DNA from: an uncultured Bacteroides sp.
GTDB taxonomy: Bacteria; Bacteroidota; Bacteroidia; Chitinophagales; Chitinophagaceae
NCBI GenBank assembly: GCA_902168085.1
Contig: CABHOP010000012.1
Coordinates: 1 to 36,764 of the forward strand
Direction: 5' to 3'
DNA length: 36,764 bases
Part shown: positions 24,264-32,207 of the stretch, one piece after another
Numbering within the stretch: the stretch's first letter is position 1
Layout of the letters: every line of letters starts with the position of its first letter
Notes under the pieces: model-generated
What the model was told of the DNA's origin: nothing
Database searches by the model: none
Seen by the model: only the letters and a program-made list of their open reading frames with translations
Made by a program: the position numbers and the translations under genes

Positions 24264-24872
24264 TTACTGTTTCAGAGATTTGACCAGCATATCAATATAC
24301 AGATCGATATATACCTTGGTATTATTATTCAGGTTTTCATTAAAAACACAATTTATCTGCAACCCACGCAGCGTACTAATGCTAATAAGCGCAATTGTAT
24401 CCAATTGAGATTCACAAGCAGCACTGAATTCACCGGTTTCGATACCATACGACAATATTGATTTTATCAGGTCCAATTCAACCGTATCATACTTTTTCTT
24501 CACACTGGACATCAGGCACATGCTCGACATAATGTCCGAATCGGAATTAATTATATTTAGAATGAGGCCCTTTTTGTTATTCAACTCATTATGTATTGTT
24601 GCTGCAAATACCTTCAGTTTTTCCTCTGCAGTTTCTTCCATAGATACGGCAATCTCAATTTGCCGGAAGACATCGGCTTTCTCTTTAAAAAGAACCGCCT
24701 CAAAGATATCTTCTTTGGTAGCGAAATAATAGTACAGGCTACTTTTGCCTTTGCCTATGGCTTTTGCAATATCCTCCATTGTCGTTTTCGCAAGACCGTA
24801 TTGCTGAAACAGCCCTTTGGCAGCCTCAATAATATTGGCTTTCATTAATCCTTCTTTTGCAATTTCCATCAT
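24264..24872 (-). CDS. TetR/AcrR-family regulator at the end of the sphingolipid operon
   Basis: The protein has 202 residues. The N-terminal helix-turn-helix reads AKGLFQQYGLAKTTMEDIAK then GKGKSSLYYYFATKEDIFEAV, a textbook TetR DNA-binding domain. The helical C-terminal domain (about 60-200) is divergent, as usual for ligand-binding parts. Two adjacent ATG codons start it. It follows the IPC-synthase-like gene by 48 nt and precedes the terminator, so it is the last gene of the operon. A lipid- or acyl-CoA-responsive feedback repressor of the pathway is a reasonable guess; no operator was found in the window. Confidence 0.9.
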   Translation of the reverse strand: MMEIAKEGLMKANIIEAAKGLFQQYGLAKTTMEDIAKAIGKGKSSLYYYFATKEDIFEAVLFKEKADVFRQIEIAVSMEETAEEKLKVFAATIHNELNNKKGLILNIINSDSDIMSSMCLMSSVKKKYDTVELDLIKSILSYGIETGEFSAACESQLDTIALISISTLRGLQINCVFNENLNNNTKVYIDLYIDMLVKSLKQ

Positions 24873-24920
24873 ACGTTTATAATACTTATAGGGGGTTAAT
24901 AGAATTCAAAATTATAACGT

Positions 24921-25871
24921 TTATATGACCGTGTTTGTAACCATTTTGTTAATGAATCGGTTGAGCCAGGCAGTACGTGTCAGGGCATTGTAAAAAACAA
25001 TACCAACCACAGCACACACTATACCGGCTACCACATCTGCTATATAATGGTGGCTGGTATAAACAGCGGCAAACCACACACCAACCATTATAGTAGCGAA
25101 AATGACATTAATATAACCTAGCCTGTTCCTTAAGCCATAATACAGCACCAGTGTTGGATATGCGGAATGCAATGATGGCATAGCCGCAAATACATTTGAC
25201 CCTTTTGCATATAGTGATTTAAATATTTCCACCCCGAAAAAAGCATCGAACCTCGATAATCCCGCTGTATTGCTCAATGTACCGGGCTCAAAGGAGAATC
25301 CGTGGTTTTGTACGTACCATGGTGGTGCCGCCGGGTAGGTATAATAGACTACAAAGCCCACAAGGTTTATCACCAGGAAACTAAATGCAAAATGAAAAAA
25401 TTCCTTTCTATACCTGGCAAATAAATAGCCGCCAAAAAGTAAAGGTACCGGCACCCATGTTAAATAAAAGAAGCCGGTGAGTATATCCAGAAATGTATTA
25501 TTATGCAACAACCAATATTCATTGGGGGTAATGATGGCGCCATTATATGAAATGCCAAACCAGTTTTTTTCAAATGCATATAGGTCGGCTATGTACACTG
25601 CATTAAGTTTATAGTTGGGAAATGCTTTCATATAGTCGAACAGCACCCAGTACACTATAAATACAGAGAACCCTATTACAAATTTCCGCGTCTTTACAGA
25701 TGCGAAATACAGGATATTTACCATCGAAATAAGAAATACCTGCTCAGGCCTAAAGCCTATCAATAGATATGACAATAGCATGTACCCAACCGTAATTGCT
25801 GCCATCATCAGCAATTGCCTGCCCTTAAATAACGTACTAGACTTTAAACTTTTCACTAATGCTACAATCAT
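24921..25871 (-). CDS. AUR1-like PAP2-superfamily inositol-phosphoceramide synthase
   Basis: The protein has 316 residues with about six membrane helices. The motif YPAAPPWY (residues 179-186), the run AGLSRFDAFFGVEIF, MPSLHSAYP with H235, and YTSHHYIADVVAG with H274/H275 and D279 follow the order seen in fungal AUR1 and related inositolphosphotransferases. The His-His-Asp set is that of the PAP2 superfamily. AUR1 moves phosphoinositol from phosphatidylinositol to ceramide, releasing diacylglycerol. All other enzymes needed for both substrates are encoded in this operon, which favours this role over a plain lipid phosphatase. It begins 5 nt after the desaturase gene. Exact head group remains to be shown. 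Confidence 0.82.
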   Translation of the reverse strand: MIVALVKSLKSSTLFKGRQLLMMAAITVGYMLLSYLLIGFRPEQVFLISMVNILYFASVKTRKFVIGFSVFIVYWVLFDYMKAFPNYKLNAVYIADLYAFEKNWFGISYNGAIITPNEYWLLHNNTFLDILTGFFYLTWVPVPLLFGGYLFARYRKEFFHFAFSFLVINLVGFVVYYTYPAAPPWYVQNHGFSFEPGTLSNTAGLSRFDAFFGVEIFKSLYAKGSNVFAAMPSLHSAYPTLVLYYGLRNRLGYINVIFATIMVGVWFAAVYTSHHYIADVVAGIVCAVVGIVFYNALTRTAWLNRFINKMVTNTVI

Positions 25872-25876
25872 AATTT

Positions 25877-26854
25877 CTACTTCATTCTCGATTTCCCCCG
25901 GTTATCGCGAGCGACACGAGAGTATATCGATATATTCTTATCGAACAAAAACTGGAATAGCAGTTTTGTGTACGAGGTGTGGTATCCTAATGTTTCGTAA
26001 TAAGAATTTGCGATTTGCTTGATTTTCGGCAATTTATTCCATGGTATAGATGGGAAATCATGATGCTCATTATGATAGCCCACATTCAGGTTTACAGGGT
26101 TTAGTACGCCATAATAACTTTTGGTTTCCTGGTGGTCTCCGTGCGTCAGGTAGTGTTCTTGTATCCAGCGGGCACCTAATGGGTGTAACCCAATTGAAAA
26201 GAAGAAACTCAACACCAGGAACATTGTTGATTTGCCCCCTAAGAAGTATATAACCAATGCCATAAAACCAAATTGAACAATCCAGTTTACCAATGTCCAG
26301 CCATCAAATATTTTTATCTCTTTGGTAAGGCGCAACGGACGCAATAACTGAAATACAGGATAGAACAATAACCACAGTGCTTTACCTAATGTGGAGTTAT
26401 CTATCAATTTTGCCTCCCAGCGAAAAGGCATATCTGCATCCAGCTCTTCTACACCCTGGTATGAATGGTGCTTCAAATGATATTTCTGAAATGAAACCGA
26501 ACTGGGGAATACCAATGGCAGGTTGGCCAATATGCCAGATAGTGTATTGAGTGTACGGTTCTTGAAAAGAAGGTTATGCGCGCATTCATGAATACAAACA
26601 AACAAGGTATGGCAGGCAAAAGCACCAACGCAATATGATAGCACTATTACTAACCACCATGGGCTTTCTTTCAACACAACAGCCAGGGTTAATTGCACAG
26701 CTACACATAGCGCTATCACCAAAATGGTATAAGGGTTACGACCTATCAACGCCCTTATTTCAGGATGCTTGTTGATGATCTCCTTTGTACGCTTTTTGTG
26801 TGGTTCGCTTTCATCAGACCATACAAAGCTTTTAGTATCTCTATTTGCGGCCAT
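25877..26854 (-). CDS. Sphingolipid delta-4-desaturase (DES1) homologue
   Basis: The protein has 325 residues. Three histidine boxes of membrane desaturases are intact: HECAH (89-93), HLKHH (126-130) and HNEHH (261-265). The match to eukaryotic dihydroceramide desaturase DES1 extends well beyond the boxes: W..DE..PH..R..EI..KHPEI near the start, ANLPLVFPSSVSFQKYHLKH, IGLHPLGARWIQEHY, SYYGVLNPVNLNVGYHNEHH, DFPSIPWNKLP, and SIYSRVARDNRG at the end. DES1 inserts the 4,5-trans double bond of the sphingoid base. The operon supplies ceramide, so the same reaction is likely here. The electron donor is not encoded in the window. Close resemblance to eukaryotic proteins makes transfer between domains worth testing. 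Confidence 0.87.
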   Translation of the reverse strand: MAANRDTKSFVWSDESEPHKKRTKEIINKHPEIRALIGRNPYTILVIALCVAVQLTLAVVLKESPWWLVIVLSYCVGAFACHTLFVCIHECAHNLLFKNRTLNTLSGILANLPLVFPSSVSFQKYHLKHHSYQGVEELDADMPFRWEAKLIDNSTLGKALWLLFYPVFQLLRPLRLTKEIKIFDGWTLVNWIVQFGFMALVIYFLGGKSTMFLVLSFFFSIGLHPLGARWIQEHYLTHGDHQETKSYYGVLNPVNLNVGYHNEHHDFPSIPWNKLPKIKQIANSYYETLGYHTSYTKLLFQFLFDKNISIYSRVARDNRGKSRMK

Positions 26855-26899
26855 TTACAGTTGTTCGTTTTAGTTGTTACAATAGTGTTTTATAGTTGG

Positions 26900-27508
26900 T
26901 TATTCCGATCTGAATATCTTATCCCACAATACAGAGCTTACACCATACTTCTTGCTGGAATCCTGGTAATGGTGCCGCATATGATGCCGCTTCAGTTCTT
27001 TCCAGAATTTGCTTTTAAAATTGTAGTGATGCAAAGCATAGTGGCTCATATCATATATCAGGTAACCTGTAACAAAACCAGGAAAGAAAGCATGAAACTG
27101 CACTTCATTAAACACTGCAGACAAAATGAAATAAAATAATACAGCCAAAGGAATGCTTACCGATGGCGGCATTACCAATCGTTTTACATCGTTAGGATAA
27201 TCGTGATGCACACCATGAAATACAAAATGGATACGCTCCATAAACTTCCCTTTGGGAGTAAAATGAAACACAAAACGGTGCAAAACATACTCTATAAGCG
27301 ACCACCCAAGTATGCCTAAGAAATAGAACAATATGATAGTACCGGCATTTGTATGCAGCACAAAAGCACTTTTACCCAAAAAGTATAACACTACCGGTAC
27401 GTATATAAAAAGCGGCACACTGAAATGTACTTTTGACATTGCTTCCATAAAGTTGCTTTTAAACATCCTTACAGACTCTGTTGAATTAGAAACAAAATTC
27501 TTTGCCAT
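26900..27508 (-). CDS. Fatty-acid/ceramide 2-hydroxylase homologue (FA2H/Scs7 type)
   Basis: The protein has 202 residues with four membrane helices. The histidine pattern of FA2H/Scs7 is complete: HRFVFH (77-82), HFVFHGVHH (94-102), then KRLVMPP, GYLIYDMSHYALHHY (156-161) and HHMRHH (175-180) with the terminal GVSSVLWDKIF. These di-iron enzymes add a 2-hydroxyl to the N-acyl chain of ceramide. Eukaryotic forms carry an N-terminal cytochrome b5 domain; this protein has none and must take electrons from another carrier. It stands between DUF4833 (7-nt gap) and the DES1 homologue (45-nt gap). Carotenoid hydroxylase is an alternative, but the MPP and YDM motifs favour FA2H. Confidence 0.82.
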   Translation of the reverse strand: MAKNFVSNSTESVRMFKSNFMEAMSKVHFSVPLFIYVPVVLYFLGKSAFVLHTNAGTIILFYFLGILGWSLIEYVLHRFVFHFTPKGKFMERIHFVFHGVHHDYPNDVKRLVMPPSVSIPLAVLFYFILSAVFNEVQFHAFFPGFVTGYLIYDMSHYALHHYNFKSKFWKELKRHHMRHHYQDSSKKYGVSSVLWDKIFRSE

Positions 27509-27515
27509 GGTTTTT

Positions 27516-28079
27516 CTATGGTTTTATTCTTTCTAATACGGTAGCACCCGTTGTTACATCAGTACCTTTCAGTTCTATATATATTACATTGGGCGACCAG
27601 AATGTACCTCCGTGAATTTTTATATAAATTCTTTTTAACACTGCCTGCTTACCTAAAATATTCGCAAATACATAATAGTTATCATCAGCAGCTTTTTTCA
27701 AGTACAACGGGCGTTTGTTATATGCTAAAAATCTCATCTCATAGTTATCTTTCGATAGCTTCTTTACGTTCAGCCCGTAGGCAAATTTTCGCTGTATAAA
27801 GTTTAACTCTTTCCTACTGCCATCTTCCGCATAGCGCAACCAGAAGATATGAACCGGCTCATCTGCATTCAATACACCATTCTTAAGGTTCAATTCATAA
27901 ACTATCGTATTCTTATTAGGGGTACGCTGCACATAAAAAAGCATATTCTTAATACCGGATGGTATAGGCATGGTATCCTGTTCTTCAAAAACAGGCATTA
28001 GTGTATTGGCCGCAGTTTTATCTACTGCACCCAATAGCAAACAAGCCAATAGCATTATATATATCTTATATCCTTTCAT
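27516..28079 (-). CDS. DUF4833 secreted protein
   Basis: The protein has 187 residues. A signal peptide (MKGYKIYIMLLACLLLGAVD...TAANT) is followed by a beta-rich domain with NMLFYVQRTPNKNTIVYELN, VHIFWLRYAEDGSRKEL and ELKGTDVTTGATVLERI, which I match to DUF4833. No function has been assigned to this domain. It lies within the sphingolipid operon between the CDP-alcohol phosphotransferase (14-nt gap) and the hydroxylase (7-nt gap). A periplasmic lipid-binding or transfer role is possible from context alone. Confidence 0.75.
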   Translation of the reverse strand: MKGYKIYIMLLACLLLGAVDKTAANTLMPVFEEQDTMPIPSGIKNMLFYVQRTPNKNTIVYELNLKNGVLNADEPVHIFWLRYAEDGSRKELNFIQRKFAYGLNVKKLSKDNYEMRFLAYNKRPLYLKKAADDNYYVFANILGKQAVLKRIYIKIHGGTFWSPNVIYIELKGTDVTTGATVLERIKP

Positions 28080-28093
28080 TCCAGTTTAATCAT

Positions 28094-28807
28094 CTATTGT
28101 TTTGCATCCAGTGCTTTTTTTGCATCTCTGAGGCGATTGATGGCCGTGATGTTGGTGAGTATTGCCATTATCGTAATAGGAAAAGTAAATACAGACATGG
28201 TTTCAAAGACATGGAACGGAATACCCGGAATAAACAGTTTATAATCGCCACCTATAAAATGAGCCGTAACACCACAGGCTATAGCCGTAATACCTATCAA
28301 CACCACGCGTTCGGGGCGTTGCATCAAGCCACCTTTACATTCAATACCTAAGCCTTCAGCACGTGCGCGTGTATAGCTTACCATCATAGAACCTATCAGT
28401 GCTATAAATGCAAATAGTGAACTGAGGAAGTAGTGATGTGATACCAGATAATAGCATATACCAAGGAACATTACCAATTCGCTATAACGGTCAAGCACAG
28501 AATCATACAGCGCGCCGAATTTTGAGCTCATGTTACCAAGCCTTGCCACCTGCCCGTCCAGCATATCAAACAACCCTGCAAAAAGTACCAGTGCGCCTGC
28601 CCATCCTACATAAGAAAGGTCTCCGCGATTCCCTACTTCTGCACCCTTAATAAAAATGATAGCTACACCTATATTCAGCATCAGGCCGATGGTAGTAACT
28701 GCATTAGGCGTCAATCCTATTTTTATCAACAGCTTAACGAACGGATTTATAACCTTATAAATACCGTGTTGCAATGAATCCCGTGTTGTATTAACCGCTG
28801 TGCTCAT
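28094..28807 (-). CDS. CDP-alcohol phosphatidyltransferase, candidate phosphatidylinositol-phosphate synthase
   Basis: The protein has 237 residues and six membrane helices. The CDP-alcohol phosphotransferase signature D-x2-DG-x2-AR-x8-G-x3-D-x3-D is complete: D81, D84, G85, A88, R89, G98, D102, D106. These enzymes join CDP-diacylglycerol to an alcohol. With an inositol-3-phosphate synthase and a PgpA-like phosphatase in the same operon, inositol phosphate is the expected acceptor, as in the inositol-lipid locus described in Bacteroides thetaiotaomicron. Phosphatidylglycerol-phosphate synthase is the alternative. The gene begins 11 nt after the DUF5686 gene. Confidence 0.85.
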   Translation of the reverse strand: MSTAVNTTRDSLQHGIYKVINPFVKLLIKIGLTPNAVTTIGLMLNIGVAIIFIKGAEVGNRGDLSYVGWAGALVLFAGLFDMLDGQVARLGNMSSKFGALYDSVLDRYSELVMFLGICYYLVSHHYFLSSLFAFIALIGSMMVSYTRARAEGLGIECKGGLMQRPERVVLIGITAIACGVTAHFIGGDYKLFIPGIPFHVFETMSVFTFPITIMAILTNITAINRLRDAKKALDAKQ

Positions 28808-28818
28808 AAATAACTGTT

Positions 28819-31365
28819 TTAAAAATCAAACTTGAAACGTGCACGAATACCCAGATCTGATACATTGGGGTTATCGAGGTACGTAAAACGTTTTACCACA
28901 TCAACCCTAAAGAAGTTGAATATATTACCAATACCTACGCTACCTTCTATGTAAGGTTTGTTCTCCAGTGTATAGGTTGCCGGTGTGCCATCTGCATACG
29001 TCGGGAATTTCAACAAATCAGGGTCGTTACCTGGCAAGTTCTCGCTACGCACGCCACCGTACAGCATCTTCAGGTTTATGTATTCTCTAAATCTTGTTTT
29101 CTTTATCAATGGTATCTTGTTAAAAATGAAACCATTGAAGCAGTGGTCTATAATCAGGCTGGCATAGTGATCACTGACGAACTCCAGAAAGTTCATCAAG
29201 TTGTACGACTGTAATTGTAGTGAATATGTTTGGTTGGCGCGGTGTATGGCCAGCAGCGGGTATGGCACCTTACCAAAGATATTGCCACCTTCCAACACCA
29301 CATCACTATAACCCAACTGCGACATGTACACGCGTTTGTAAATATTGGCAGATATGTTTTGGTAATTATACTGGCCGTTAAAAAGACCTTCTATGCCAGC
29401 TATCGCCCTTACCGTAAATACCGGGTAGCGGTTGGGCATAGGGATGCGATATTGCTTACCCTGATAAAATTCTTCGTGTGGAGCCCAGCGCAATTCAAGG
29501 CTGAGTTCCGAAGTGGTGATGGAATTAACCTTTTGCAGTTGGTATGGATTCGCAATTTCTTTCACATACTCCAGTTGTCCGGCAGCCTGCTGCCTCCAAT
29601 TTTTAAATCCTGCGCGAAACGAAAAATGATTGCGCATTTCATGCAGGTAGTCCAATACATAAATATCATTGTACAGCCATTTGTCATTCACGCCACGCTT
29701 AATAGATAGCAACACGTTATCTTCCTGTATAAACTGTAGCTCCTGCCCGGGTATCTTCGTATCTTTTTGATAATTGGCACGAAGCACGCGAACGGGAAAT
29801 TCAAATATCGAACGATTGGTAAATGAATAAGCCCCCCCTATATAGTATTTCCACTTTTCATCCTTAAAGCCGTAGGCGGCATATGTTTCTATCGTATAGC
29901 GTTTGCTGAAGGTAGTGGTAGTGCGCCCACCGAACCTTAAACGGAAACCTTCTACAGGATTGAAACTGTAGAATGTATTTACAGGCCCCACCTCTACATA
30001 AGGTGTGATACGTTTGTAGCCTGCTATGAGCATGGTACCAATATCCATCACTCTTTTAAAAGAGCGTGAATTGCGTAAACTGTCAATATTAGCATAGGTA
30101 CGTGCTTCAGCAGCGGTTAATGAATCGTGCCTGCTGGTGTTCCAATAAATTTCATCCTGTTTACCGGCCTCAGCATCTGTTACTAAAGTTTCACCCTTAT
30201 AAAAATCATCCGGCCTTACGTTATTTACCAGGAAATTTTTAAATGAAACCGTACGCTGCCCATACACACCACCCGATCGCTTTTCAGAGATACCAAAATC
30301 TGTCTTTACATCTGAACGCGAGAGGTAGTATTTATTGTCGTTTGCTTTCTGAAAATCAAGGTTGATATCAAGGTCGCGTACCCAGTTGAGGTTAATATTT
30401 TTATTAACGGTCATTTGTACCTTCTGCACCGCGTAGTTGGTGTCCAGCGTTACATATAGCCTTCCCTGGAATAACATATCCGTTTTATTGCGCGGATAAA
30501 AACTCAACCCTACCAATTTTATATTGTCAACAATTACCGTGTCCACAATAAAAAACTGGTAAAATGAGGGCGCCATGTTGGCAATAGGACTTAAGAACTG
30601 GTTGGTCATCACAGTAATGTTATTGCTGTATATGTCCACATCCTGGTACATGTGGTTTACATAGGTATTCAGACCTACATTGTCCAGGTATTCACCAAAG
30701 TTTACTTTTCTGTCACCTTTGACTATGACTTTGTTCTTGTCACCTTTTTTTCTGAAATAGTTATCGGCTATCTTTTCCTGCAGGTATAATGGCATCAATG
30801 CCTTATCGGGCACCGATGTTGTGTCAATATTATTGATCATATACTTGAAGGAGCGGAACAGGCGGTTTTTGCGTAATTTTTCGGGCGTATTGGTTAGTGC
30901 CAGCTCCAGCTTCTCATACGATTGATATTCCAGGTATTCATTATTCTGGCTCCTGTTACCATCCCTATGTTCTATCACTTTTCTTATCAGGTCTACAGCA
31001 GGATTGTTCTTATTACGATACTTTACCTTCTTGGGTTTTACCAATACTTCCTGTAGTGAACGGTTATCGGGCTGCAAAGAAATATTAAGGGTTTGCGTTT
31101 TACCCGGATGTATTTTAAGTGTTACCGTTTGATAGCCAACCAAAGAAACCTGCAGCTTTGTTTGCTCGCTTTCAGACTTCAGCTCGAAATAGCCATTGGG
31201 ATTACTATTGGCGCCCAATGGTGTGCCGGGGAAAAAGACACTTACAAATTCGAGCGGTTTCTTTGTCGCTGCATCTTTTACATACCCTTTTATAATGGTG
31301 GTTTGGGCTATGGCGGGTATAGCACACAACCACAACAACAAGATTGCTGCCAGCCTAACAAACAT
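28819..31365 (-). CDS. DUF5686 outer-membrane protein with carboxypeptidase-like regulatory domain
   Basis: The protein has 848 residues from the ATG at 31365, which has AGGA just upstream and gives the signal peptide MFVRLAAILLLWLCAIPAIA. Upstream starts (31389, 31425) would overlap gtrA. Residues 20-110 form a carboxypeptidase-D-like regulatory domain (KGYVKDAATKKPLEFVSVFF; GYFELKSES). The rest matches DUF5686, with a mixed central region and, from about residue 450, alternating amphipathic strands ending in IRARFKFDF, typical of an outer-membrane barrel with terminal aromatic. Function is unassigned in the family. Its place amid lipid genes suggests surface lipid export or anchoring (inference). 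No TonB box or plug domain was seen. Confidence 0.82.
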   Translation of the reverse strand: MFVRLAAILLLWLCAIPAIAQTTIIKGYVKDAATKKPLEFVSVFFPGTPLGANSNPNGYFELKSESEQTKLQVSLVGYQTVTLKIHPGKTQTLNISLQPDNRSLQEVLVKPKKVKYRNKNNPAVDLIRKVIEHRDGNRSQNNEYLEYQSYEKLELALTNTPEKLRKNRLFRSFKYMINNIDTTSVPDKALMPLYLQEKIADNYFRKKGDKNKVIVKGDRKVNFGEYLDNVGLNTYVNHMYQDVDIYSNNITVMTNQFLSPIANMAPSFYQFFIVDTVIVDNIKLVGLSFYPRNKTDMLFQGRLYVTLDTNYAVQKVQMTVNKNINLNWVRDLDINLDFQKANDNKYYLSRSDVKTDFGISEKRSGGVYGQRTVSFKNFLVNNVRPDDFYKGETLVTDAEAGKQDEIYWNTSRHDSLTAAEARTYANIDSLRNSRSFKRVMDIGTMLIAGYKRITPYVEVGPVNTFYSFNPVEGFRLRFGGRTTTTFSKRYTIETYAAYGFKDEKWKYYIGGAYSFTNRSIFEFPVRVLRANYQKDTKIPGQELQFIQEDNVLLSIKRGVNDKWLYNDIYVLDYLHEMRNHFSFRAGFKNWRQQAAGQLEYVKEIANPYQLQKVNSITTSELSLELRWAPHEEFYQGKQYRIPMPNRYPVFTVRAIAGIEGLFNGQYNYQNISANIYKRVYMSQLGYSDVVLEGGNIFGKVPYPLLAIHRANQTYSLQLQSYNLMNFLEFVSDHYASLIIDHCFNGFIFNKIPLIKKTRFREYINLKMLYGGVRSENLPGNDPDLLKFPTYADGTPATYTLENKPYIEGSVGIGNIFNFFRVDVVKRFTYLDNPNVSDLGIRARFKFDF

Positions 31366-31375
31366 ATTTCCTGTC

Positions 31376-31747
31376 TTAACTGAATACATACGTCTTCTGC
31401 AATAAATAATTATAACTAATCCCAACTAATACGGATACCAATACTTTTGAAAGTGCATAGTTGACATGCCAATAATCGGCCAGCAGGTACATACCACCTG
31501 CATTCAATGCCAGGTTACCGCACCATACCAGCAGATATCTGAATGCTTGCTTTTTTGCTTGTTTATCAGCCGCATCAAAAACCCATTGGCGACCTAATAA
31601 AAAATTAGATACACCACCACTGATATTACCGGTAACGGTGGCAGCCACATATACCATGCCCAACACCTCTACTGCCAATACAGTAACGAGGAAATCGATG
31701 AGCGAGGCGATGAGTGAAGCTGCCTGTGCTTTTAAAAAAGTTAACAT
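31376..31747 (-). CDS. GtrA-family membrane protein
   Basis: The protein has 123 residues in four helices. The pattern FLKAQAASLIASLIDFLVTV, then NISGGVSNFLLGRQWVF and YLLQKTYVFS, fits GtrA/DPMS-like proteins. Family members help flip or supply polyprenyl-linked sugars, and some interact with glycosyltransferases. Here the gene lies 10 nt after the PgpA-like gene inside a lipid operon with no glycosyltransferase, so it may move a lipid intermediate across the membrane. That role is inference. Confidence 0.85.
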   Translation of the reverse strand: MLTFLKAQAASLIASLIDFLVTVLAVEVLGMVYVAATVTGNISGGVSNFLLGRQWVFDAADKQAKKQAFRYLLVWCGNLALNAGGMYLLADYWHVNYALSKVLVSVLVGISYNYLLQKTYVFS

Positions 31748-31757
31748 TACAGGTATT

Positions 31758-32207
31758 CTATGCGTATATCATTATCCACATTATCACATTGGTATAAACC
31801 CCGGATAGCACATCATCTGCCATTACACCCCACCCACCGGGCAGTTTCTCTACCCTTCTTATGTATAAGGGTTTTACAATGTCAAAAAAACGAAAGAGTA
31901 CAAGCGCCAGCAGTAAATTGTAAGTAGTAACCGGTAGGCCAATAAGGCTTATAAACATGCCTGCCACTTCATCTATCACTACTTTTTTATCATCTTTTCC
32001 CCAATGCGCTTCTACCTTTCCGGCCGACCATATGCCTGCCATAGTAGTAAGCAAGGTCAGAGCAACCTGTACCGTAACATCACCCCTAATAATAACTGTT
32101 ACTACGTACCAACACAGCACACCACATATTGCCGCGACGGTTCCTCCTCCCTTGCCTATATAACCTATACCTAGCCAACTGGCTATTATTTTGTGCAGCT
32201 TTATCAT
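31758..32207 (-). CDS. PgpA-like phosphatase, candidate phosphatidylinositol-phosphate phosphatase
   Basis: The protein has 149 residues. The PgpA family signature is clear: GYIGKGGGTVA near residue 16, KKVVIDEVAGMFISL around 75-88 and FRFFDIVKPLYIRRVE with GGWGVMADDVLSGVYTN near the end. Membrane helices span the domain. PgpA removes phosphate from phosphatidylglycerophosphate, but in Bacteroides inositol-lipid loci a PgpA-like enzyme is linked to phosphatidylinositol phosphate. Overlap of 4 nt with the inositol phosphate synthase gene supports that role here. Confidence 0.85.
   Translation of the reverse strand: MIKLHKIIASWLGIGYIGKGGGTVAAICGVLCWYVVTVIIRGDVTVQVALTLLTTMAGIWSAGKVEAHWGKDDKKVVIDEVAGMFISLIGLPVTTYNLLLALVLFRFFDIVKPLYIRRVEKLPGGWGVMADDVLSGVYTNVIMWIMIYA

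Noticed and set aside
31366-31425. Upstream starts for the DUF5686 gene
   Set aside because: They run into gtrA and add polar residues before the signal peptide; the ATG at 31365 has a ribosome-binding-like AGGA.
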